A stretch of DNA of 46,673 nucleotides from SAR202 cluster bacterium Casp-Chloro-G3 (GTDB lineage: Bacteria; Chloroflexota; Dehalococcoidia; Lucifugimonadales; UBA3495), in assembly GCA_002816715.1 (NCBI GenBank), contig MUCJ01000052.1, forward strand, positions 1 to 46,673. The letters run 5' to 3'. Below the pieces are notes generated by a model that was not told where the DNA came from, did no database searches, and worked only from the letters and a program-made list of their open reading frames with translations. Below are positions 41,803-46,673 of this stretch, piece by piece (the stretch's first letter is position 1; each line of letters starts with the position of its first letter). A program made the translations under genes and the position numbers.

Positions 41803-42846
41803 TCAGTAGCTGCCGTATCCAGGCGCCCTGATGCAGGCCGCCCAATGTCCAGGCTCCACTTCCCGCATGTCGGGGATTACCTTGGAGCAATCATCGATTG
41901 CCACTGGGCACCTGGGATGGAAAACGCAACCGCTGGGCGGGTTCAACGGGCTGGGCACCTCACCGGTCAAGATGATCCGCTCACGCTGAGCATCAATGAC
42001 TGGGTCGGGGATTGGCACCGCCGAAAGCAGAGCCTTGGTATAGGGATGCAACGGGTTCCGGTAAATCTCGACCCGGTCAGCTATTTCCACCATTCTTCCC
42101 AAATACATCACGGCTACCCGGTCGCTGATGTGCCTTACCACCGATAAGTCATGAGCAATGAACAGGTAGGTAAGATTGTATCGCTCCTGGAGGTCTTCCA
42201 ACAGGTTGATAACCTGGGCCTGAATCGAGACGTCCAGCGCTGAGACCGGCTCGTCACAAACTATCAACTTGGGATCCACCGACAATGCCCGGGCTACGCC
42301 GATGCGCTGGCGCTGTCCGCCACTAAACTCGTGAGGAAACCGGTCGGCCATATAGGGATTTAGACCAACATTCTGCAGAAGTTCTCCCACTCGGTCTCGA
42401 TACTCAGCTTTACTCTTGACCAAACCGTGCACGATCAAAGGCTCGCCGACAATGTTGCCAGCGGTCATGCGGGGATTAAGGGAGCTAAAAGGGTCCTGGA
42501 AAATCACCTGCATTTGGCGGCGCATTGCGCGCATCTGCCGGGTGGGCAAGCCTACCAGTTCTTGACCATCAAATATAATGCTGCCCTCGGTGGGCTTGTA
42601 TAGCTGCAAAATACAGCGGCCGGTTGTAGTCTTGCCGCAACCGCTCTCTCCGACCAGGCCCAGAGTCTCGCCCCGTCGGACAAAGAAGCTAACGTCATCT
42701 ACCGCTTTAATCTGCGCCACGGCCCGCTGGAAAATTAGTCCGGAGGTCACTGGGAAGTACATCTTGAGGTGGTTGACCTCAAGAAGGATATCCTCACCTC
42801 GACTCGAGAGGTTATGCTGACCGATTGTTGAAGGCATGGTGGTCAT
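41803..42846 (-). CDS. oppF: Oligopeptide/dipeptide ABC transporter ATPase (OppF type)
   Basis: This is a cytoplasmic ATPase subunit for peptide or nickel import. Walker A is [13 protein letters not shown], the Q loop region [14 protein letters not shown], the signature [15 protein letters not shown], and Walker [15 protein letters not shown]. The C-terminal oligopeptide-type extension ends with [13 protein letters not shown], a cysteine cluster that may bind an iron-sulfur centre in relatives. It has 347 residues. It begins six bases after the oppD-type gene, a tight operon. The substrate is not determined. Confidence 0.93.
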   Translation of the reverse strand: MTTMPSTIGQHNLSSRGEDILLEVNHLKMYFPVTSGLIFQRAVAQIKAVDDVSFFVRRGETLGLVGESGCGKTTTGRCILQLYKPTEGSIIFDGQELVGLPTRQMRAMRRQMQVIFQDPFSSLNPRMTAGNIVGEPLIVHGLVKSKAEYRDRVGELLQNVGLNPYMADRFPHEFSGGQRQRIGVARALSVDPKLIVCDEPVSALDVSIQAQVINLLEDLQERYNLTYLFIAHDLSVVRHISDRVAVMYLGRMVEIADRVEIYRNPLHPYTKALLSAVPIPDPVIDAQRERIILTGEVPSPLNPPSGCVFHPRCPVAIDDCSKVIPDMREVEPGHWAACIRAPGYGSY

Positions 42847-42852
42847 TTCGTT

Positions 42853-43938
42853 TTACTCTCCACTGGCCTGATTGTCTTTGGCAGACGCGGCTGAGACTCC
42901 GCTGGCTCCATTGGTGGGCGCATCAATGTCGGTCAAGTCTTTAAGGAAGTCTAATGTAGAAGGACCCAATTTATCCGCCTGCCAGCAAGCGGTCAGGTGT
43001 CCCTCACCCACCTGCATCAGCGGCGGCGTTTCCGTCGCGCACTTATCCACCGCCCAACGGCATCTGGCGCGGAAAGCACACCCTGGAGGCAGGTTGACCA
43101 GGTCAGGCGGCTGTCCTTCAATTGGGTCGAGCTTGGCCCGGCGAGGCAAATCCAGCCGGGGCACCGACTTCAGCAAGCCCACGGTGTATGGGTGCCTGGG
43201 ATTACTGTAAATCTCTTTGGCTCCCCCTCTTTCAATAATCTTGCCCGCGTACATGATGTTCATGCGGTCGGCATAGCGGGCTACCACACCCAGGTTATGG
43301 GTGATGATTATGAGAGCTACGCCGAACTCGGTGGTGAGGCCCTTCATCAACTCCAGAATCTGGGCCTGAATCGTAACGTCCAACGCAGTAGTCGGCTCGT
43401 CGGCGATAATCAGTTTGGGGTTGCAACTAAGGGCCATGGCGATCATCACCCTCTGCCGCATGCCACCGCTGAACTGGTGGGGATACTGCTTCACCCGACG
43501 CTCCGGGTCGGGTATTCCCACTCGGTCCAGCAAGTTCGCCGACTCACGCCTGGCTTCATCTTTACTCATACCTTTGTGCAATTGCAGGGTCTCGCTGAGT
43601 TGCTTTTCAACGGTCAACACCGGGTTCAATGACGTCATCGGCTCCTGAAAGACCATCGACATTTTGGCGCCCCGGATGCGGCGCATATCATCCATGTCGA
43701 TCTTCAGGATGTCTTCACCCTCAAAAAGTATTTCACCGTCGGTGATCTTCCCAGGAGGATCGGGAATCAGACGCATTAACGACAGCGCGCTGACGCTTTT
43801 ACCGCATCCGCTCTCCCCAACCAGCCCCAGTGTCTCTCCTTCGTCTACCTCATAGGTAATGCCGTCAACCGCTTTTACGACACCTTCAAAGGTGTAGAAA
43901 GAAGTCTTCAGGTCTTTTACTTCAAGTAGTGTAGCCAC
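42853..43938 (-). CDS. oppD: Oligopeptide/dipeptide ABC transporter ATPase (OppD type)
   Basis: This is the partner ATPase, 361 residues. Walker A is GESGCGKSVSALSL, signature FSGGMRQRVMIAMAL, Walker B IADEPTTALDVTIQ, and the C-terminal cysteine cluster GCAFRARCRWAVDKC. It is the first gene of the pair. An AGGAGG-type site (reverse of 43939-43950, ACCTCCTAA) precedes the ATG at 43938. Permease and binding-protein genes are not in the window; upstream comes a tRNA-derived attachment site and an inserted element. Confidence 0.93.
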   Translation of the reverse strand: MATLLEVKDLKTSFYTFEGVVKAVDGITYEVDEGETLGLVGESGCGKSVSALSLMRLIPDPPGKITDGEILFEGEDILKIDMDDMRRIRGAKMSMVFQEPMTSLNPVLTVEKQLSETLQLHKGMSKDEARRESANLLDRVGIPDPERRVKQYPHQFSGGMRQRVMIAMALSCNPKLIIADEPTTALDVTIQAQILELMKGLTTEFGVALIIITHNLGVVARYADRMNIMYAGKIIERGGAKEIYSNPRHPYTVGLLKSVPRLDLPRRAKLDPIEGQPPDLVNLPPGCAFRARCRWAVDKCATETPPLMQVGEGHLTACWQADKLGPSTLDFLKDLTDIDAPTNGASGVSAASAKDNQASGE

Positions 43939-44035
43939 TTAACCTCCTAACTCGATGGGATTTGGAATGTGCCGCTTCATAGCCGACTGGATCAACAATA
44001 GTCCTACATTTTGCGGTGGTGCCATCCCCTTAGTC

Positions 44036-44063
44036 GGTGGGGAAGGGGAGACTCGAACTCCCA
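44036..44063. repeat. Distal attachment site copy (28 bp)
   Basis: The 28 bases from GGTGGGGAAGG to GAACTCCCA repeat exactly those at 45426-45453. This copy is not followed by a tRNA body and represents the displaced tRNA 3' end. Confidence 0.9.
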
Positions 44064-44323
44064 GCTCGAATACCTCACCTAGTTTCAGGGATTATAGTGT
44101 ACCAGCCCAGGGCAAGTCTATCCACCCCTCTATACTCGTCGCCAACGGCCTCGACGCCCGCCACGCCCTGGCTCAGGCGTTGCGGTCCCTGGCCGACACG
44201 TCCGACGCCTTGAGGCGGCTGGCCGAGATCCTGGAGACGCCCCCTCAATATAATCTTCCCGCGAAAGAATCCCATCAGAATGGCGCCAGCGCCGCCAACG
44301 GGGCGGTCTGGCCATTAACTTAA
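44064..44323 (+). pseudogene. Open-frame fragment next to the attachment site
   Basis: From the attachment site the plus strand stays open for 86 codons, then stops (TAA ending at 44323). It has no start codon of its own inside the element. The product contains an amphipathic stretch, ARHALAQALRSLADTSDALR, and ends GASAANGAVWPLT. Its frame is the same as that of the recombinase ORF across the other copy of the site. I therefore read it as the 3' part of the recombinase gene in the circular form. A terminator follows nine bases later. Confidence 0.5.
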
Positions 44324-44331
44324 TCCGTTCT

Positions 44332-44362
44332 AGCCGTGCCCTTAGGCACGGCTATTTTCTTT
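44332..44362 (+). terminator. Terminator after the left fragment
   Basis: AGCCGTGCC (44332-44340) pairs perfectly with GGCACGGCT (44345-44353) around a 4-nt loop, followed by ATTTTCTTT. It points rightward, after the stop of the fragment ending at 44323. Confidence 0.88.
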
Positions 44363-44742
44363 GTCCTTTGAGAGATCTGCCCGTGAAATCGAATTTGGTG
44401 GCGCCGTAGAAGGTGCATAACGCGGAATCAAGGATGCTAAGGGTGACTCAGGCTCAGACATCTCATTCCAAACTAAGGCTCGGAACATCTGCCTCCGGTG
44501 CATTCCCACGCTTCACCCTTTTTCTGCCTTCAAGGGGAATCACGACATCTCCCACCCGGATTTATCGCTCTGGCCCTCTAGACAACTTGCCTCCTTCGTG
44601 CACCTGAGTCGGCCCCGGCGGGCTTCACCCCGGCCGGGGCTAGGCGCTGAGGGAGCAACCCAGGCGCGAAATCCAGAATCGATTTGGCGCAGCTCGCTGA
44701 GGGAGAAAACCAGGCGGGACTTCAAAAACGCGGGCGTGCACA
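44363..44742. other. Noncoding part of the element with repeats
   Basis: No convincing gene is present. There is a hairpin GCCCCGGC/GCCGGGGC (44612-44619, 44633-44640). Two direct copies of a 22-bp unit starting CGCTGAGGGAG and ending CCAGGCG lie at 44645-44666 and 44695-44716, with two mismatches and a 50-bp period. The position ahead of a primase-type gene suggests an origin or control region; this is inference. Confidence 0.5.
44645..44716. repeat. Pair of 22-bp direct repeats (iteron-like)
   Basis: Copies at 44645-44666 and 44695-44716 match at 20 of 22 positions by eye, spaced 50 bp start to start. Confidence 0.8.
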
Positions 44743-45183
44743 ATGTCGTCACAACCTGGTACAACGACCATACTAGAGCTCCTTCAGAACCAATTTCCCC
44801 ATCTAGTGATCAGGGGCAATGGTAGACACTTCCGGGTGACCTGCCCAATCTGCCCCAGCCGGTCAGGGAACACCCTGACGATAACTTCCCACGGCAATTG
44901 GCATAAATGCTTCAGCGGCACCTCCCACGAAGGGAATACCGATGCATTCCTGGCAATTATCCATGGGACGACCCCACTACAAATCAGCCAGGTCCGCGAA
45001 GCCTCACGGAAACGGCGTGAGCAAGGGTGGGTCCCCCCTGATGGAGCTACCGTTGCCGAATTATGTCGGGCAAGGGGTCTCAACGAAAAAGATGCACGAG
45101 AAAGACTGCTGTGGGCCGACTCAAGACATTGGGGGGCCGACGCGGTGCGGCAATTAATGGCCAGTAGAGGAGGGAGGGCATGA
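44743..45183 (+). CDS. CHC2-type primase zinc-finger protein
   Basis: The 146-residue product carries a DnaG-like zinc-binding module: RVTCPICPSRSGNTLTI, then WHKCFSG and HEGNTDAFLAII. The cysteines and histidine fit a CHC2 zinc site with the second ligand as Cys. The primase catalytic (TOPRIM) domain is absent; the remaining 70 residues are charged (REASRKRREQG, ARGLNEKDARERLL) and unrecognised. It may prime or initiate element replication with host help, or be a remnant. There is no clear ribosome site at the ATG at 44743. Its stop overlaps the recombinase start (ATGA). Confidence 0.72.
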   Translation: MSSQPGTTTILELLQNQFPHLVIRGNGRHFRVTCPICPSRSGNTLTITSHGNWHKCFSGTSHEGNTDAFLAIIHGTTPLQISQVREASRKRREQGWVPPDGATVAELCRARGLNEKDARERLLWADSRHWGADAVRQLMASRGGRA

Positions 45184-45470
45184 CCACCCAGACTGGCCTA
45201 GACTACCGGGGGCACGACCTGAGGCGGACGTTTGGCACATTGGTGGCCGAGGTCAGCGGTGATGAATTGCTGGGGATGCGGCTGTTGCGGGACCGGGTTC
45301 AGGGTGTCAACGACAGGTATATAATCCGTGACCTGTCGGGGCTGCTGGCCAGATACTCGCCGTTGAGGGTGATCCAGGGTGACTCCCTCACCCCAGATGG
45401 CCGTCTCCCCGCCTTAAATGGCGCTGGTGGGGAAGGGGAGACTCGAACTCCCACGCCTTGCGGCACATGA
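45180..45470 (+). CDS. Tyrosine recombinase C-terminal fragment running into the att site
   Basis: The frame opens with ATG at 45180 behind a very strong site (AGAGGAGGGAGGG), overlapping the upstream gene. It encodes HDLRRTFGTLVAEVSG with the HxxR box of tyrosine recombinases (H12, R15) and LLRDRVQGVNDRYI with a candidate nucleophile Y47. The N-terminal DNA-binding domain and first catalytic arginine are missing. The frame crosses the 28-bp attachment core (read as GGEGETRTP) and stops within tRNA-Leu at 45470. Either this is a remnant or a minimal recombinase. In an excised circle it would continue in frame into 44064-44323. Confidence 0.65.
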   Translation: MTTQTGLDYRGHDLRRTFGTLVAEVSGDELLGMRLLRDRVQGVNDRYIIRDLSGLLARYSPLRVIQGDSLTPDGRLPALNGAGGEGETRTPTPCGT

Positions 45471-45509
45471 TCCTAAATCATGCTCGTCTACCAATTCCGA
45501 CACTCCCCC
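45425..45509 (-). tRNA. tRNA-Leu (anticodon TAG)
   Basis: On the minus strand the acceptor stem is GGGGGAG/CTTCCCC, with discriminator A and an encoded CCA. The anticodon stem CATGA/TCATG has loop TTTAGGA, giving anticodon TAG. A long variable arm (GTGCCGCAAGGCGT) marks a class II tRNA. The T arm is GTTCGAGTC. Its last 28 bases apart from the final A are the attachment core duplicated at 44036. Confidence 0.95.
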
Positions 45510-45541
45510 GGGAACGCGGGGTTTAACAATACCTGCTCCAT

Positions 45542-45618
45542 TGGTGACCCGCCTCGGGATCGAACCGAGAACCTACGGATTAAGAGTCCGTTGCTCTAGC
45601 CAATTGAGCTAGCGGGCC
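45542..45618 (-). tRNA. tRNA-Lys (anticodon CTT)
   Basis: On the minus strand the acceptor is GGCCCGC/GCGGGTC, the D arm AGCTCAATTGGCTAGAGCA, the anticodon stem CGGA/TCCG with loop containing CTT, and the T loop GTTCGATCC. CCA is encoded. It lies 32 bp upstream of tRNA-Leu, probably one transcript. Confidence 0.95.
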
Positions 45619-45816
45619 AAACACGCTGCCAAATACGCTATTCGATCTGGCAATTCAGACTATCAATATAGCCCGTAGTTGTCAACACAAACTAGCTATC
45701 TGATGGCTACATATCTCCGTATGTTTGTCCCAATTTGGTTCCAGCGGAACAAACACAAACTGCGAATGCGCGATTCTGCGTTAAATAAGGCAAATTGATG
45801 CATGCTAAGCCCACTT

Positions 45817-46563
45817 TCAGATACCGTGGTCCAGCCGGTCGATTAAATGTTGGGGCAGTCCAGCCACTAACATTTTCTGCTGAGTTGTTGAAATTTCGTA
45901 AACGACTCGGTGGCGTTCGATAGTTGCCTCCCGACTATCATATATTGCGTAACTAGGTCGGGGGTCTTGGTCCCGGGGTTGGCCTACCCCGCCCGGGTTA
46001 ATGATCCACCGTTCATTATCCAACCGTTCATTGTCCAAGGAGAACACCTGGTCTTCAGTAAAATCTACGAAATCTGGCGACCCCCGATTCTCTTTGCATA
46101 GAAAAGGCAGGTGGGAGTGGCCCACCAGGCAAAACTGGGTTTCCAGCAGATTCAGGGTGCCCAGCGCAGACTCCTGGTTCAATAGATACTCCCAGACCGG
46201 CGCGCGCAGGCTGCCATGCACCAATGTGAAAGGCGCCGAAGTGGCGATCAGCGGCAAGCTGCCCAAAAAGGCGATCTCTTCAGGAGAAAGCTGCGTTGCA
46301 GTCCATCGGGCCGCTTCAGCAGCGGCGTTGTTGAATTGATTCGGGTCAATCTGGCCGATCGCTGCGTGGTCATGGTTGCCGGCAACCGCCAGCAGATCGT
46401 ATTCTCGCAAGAGGGCCAAACAAGCGCTTGGATCGGGGCCATAGCCCACCAAGTCGCCCAAACACCAAATGGCCTGGAAACCGCCGCGAACCAAAGCGTC
46501 AGCCAGCACGGACTGTAACGCTTCCAAGTTAGCATGCACATCCGACAGTATTAATATTCTCAT
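45817..46563 (-). CDS. Calcineurin-like metallophosphoesterase
   Basis: This 248-residue phosphoesterase has the dimetal motifs LILSDVHANLEAL, CLGDLVGYGPDP, AGNHDHAAIG, TLVHGSLRAP and LVGHSHLPFL in order. The layout resembles YfcE and diadenosine-polyphosphatase-like enzymes that hydrolyse phosphodiesters; the substrate is unknown. The start ATG at 46563 begins MRILILSDVH. It ends about 200 bp after the tRNA-Lys promoter region, in which no further gene was seen. Confidence 0.9.
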   Translation of the reverse strand: MRILILSDVHANLEALQSVLADALVRGGFQAIWCLGDLVGYGPDPSACLALLREYDLLAVAGNHDHAAIGQIDPNQFNNAAAEAARWTATQLSPEEIAFLGSLPLIATSAPFTLVHGSLRAPVWEYLLNQESALGTLNLLETQFCLVGHSHLPFLCKENRGSPDFVDFTEDQVFSLDNERLDNERWIINPGGVGQPRDQDPRPSYAIYDSREATIERHRVVYEISTTQQKMLVAGLPQHLIDRLDHGI

Positions 46564-46673
46564 TCATATCGCCAGGGCACGAATCGACCAGTTGACCGGA
46601 GTTGAACGGCTCGCCACCCCCGAAGTCAGCGTCTCGTCACTATTCTATCGGCGGCCTTCAGCGAAGCACAAGC

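Larger units (their letters stand above)
44036..45453. mobile_element. Miniature element inserted at tRNA-Leu
   Basis: A 28-bp exact duplicate of the tRNA-Leu 3' end at 44036-44063 and the intact copy at 45426-45453 frame a cassette of about 1.4 kb. It holds a C-terminal coding fragment and terminator near the left end, a 380-bp noncoding stretch with repeats, a primase-type zinc-finger gene and a tyrosine recombinase C-terminal fragment. The geometry matches tRNA-targeted integration. It is too small for a standard island, so it is a degraded or minimal element. Confidence 0.7.

Noticed and set aside
43955-44035. A protein starting at the ATG at 43955 and running through the site
   Set aside because: The part before the site is in the oppD upstream region, lacks a ribosome site and looks noncoding. 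The GEGETRTP string is simply tRNA sequence read as protein, a known annotation trap.
44036-44120. A second tRNA-Leu gene at the left attachment site
   Set aside because: Only the 28 bases of the 3' end are present. The anticodon arm and 5' acceptor strand are missing.
1-46673. CRISPR array or Cas genes
   Set aside because: No regularly spaced repeats of array type and no Cas-like protein were seen.
46564-46673. Partial gene at the right edge
   Set aside because: All three minus-strand frames hit stops or lack any recognisable sequence in the 110 bases available.

Overview
The window is about 46.7 kb of a gene-dense, moderately GC-rich bacterial chromosome. I infer Chloroflexota, probably a Dehalococcoidia or SAR202-like lineage. 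The reasons are the mix of luciferase-like F420-type oxidoreductases, a Bacillus-type long SRP RNA, an actinobacterial-style inositol phosphate synthase with PimA-like and CDP-alcohol transferases, and the lack of any outer-membrane or LPS genes. This placement rests on gene content only and was not tested by phylogeny.

Layout. 0.2-3.3 kb: dnaJ, prmA and a cysteine-synthase-family gene. 3.5-8.4 kb: a degenerate kinase and PP2C phosphatase pair, then ino1, a PimA-like glycosyltransferase and a CDP-alcohol phosphatidyltransferase, which together look like a phosphatidylinositol lipid module. 8.7-10.1 kb: ribH and a luciferase-like oxidoreductase. 10.1-14.5 kb (minus): an operon of sugar nucleotidyltransferase, MoxR ATPase, DUF58 protein and DUF4129-like membrane protein. 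14.6-19.0 kb: tRNA-Gln, a nitrilase-family hydrolase, ruvX and an enlarged alaS. 19.3-23.4 kb: a SWIM zinc-finger gene, then fabF, folC and an NAD-dependent epimerase on the minus strand. 23.6-31.7 kb: a second luciferase-like enzyme, a glutaredoxin-thioredoxin reductase fusion, a radical SAM protein with a repetitive helical tail, a second fabF, a membrane protein and recJ. 31.7-33.1 kb: a 56-residue membrane protein, a lipoprotein, a broken ssb and a conserved 60-residue protein. 33.1-34.0 kb shows no recognisable gene. 34.0-36.9 kb (minus): the long SRP RNA, then rsmA, ispE and lgt. 37.0-39.8 kb: galU, two membrane proteins and a DinB-like protein. 39.8-43.9 kb (minus): lepA and an oligopeptide ABC ATPase pair.

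The most unusual region is 44.0-45.5 kb. A 28-bp segment of the 3' end of tRNA-Leu(TAG) is duplicated 1,390 bp away. The two copies bracket a tiny cassette that encodes a primase-type zinc-finger protein and the C-terminal catalytic part of a tyrosine recombinase. The recombinase reading frame runs through the attachment site. The other copy of the site is open in the same frame for 86 more codons. If the element were excised as a circle, the two halves would join into one longer recombinase ORF. This resembles the split-integrase logic of archaeal SSV-type elements, in a miniature bacterial element.

The last kilobase holds tRNA-Lys, an intergenic gap and a calcineurin-like phosphoesterase.
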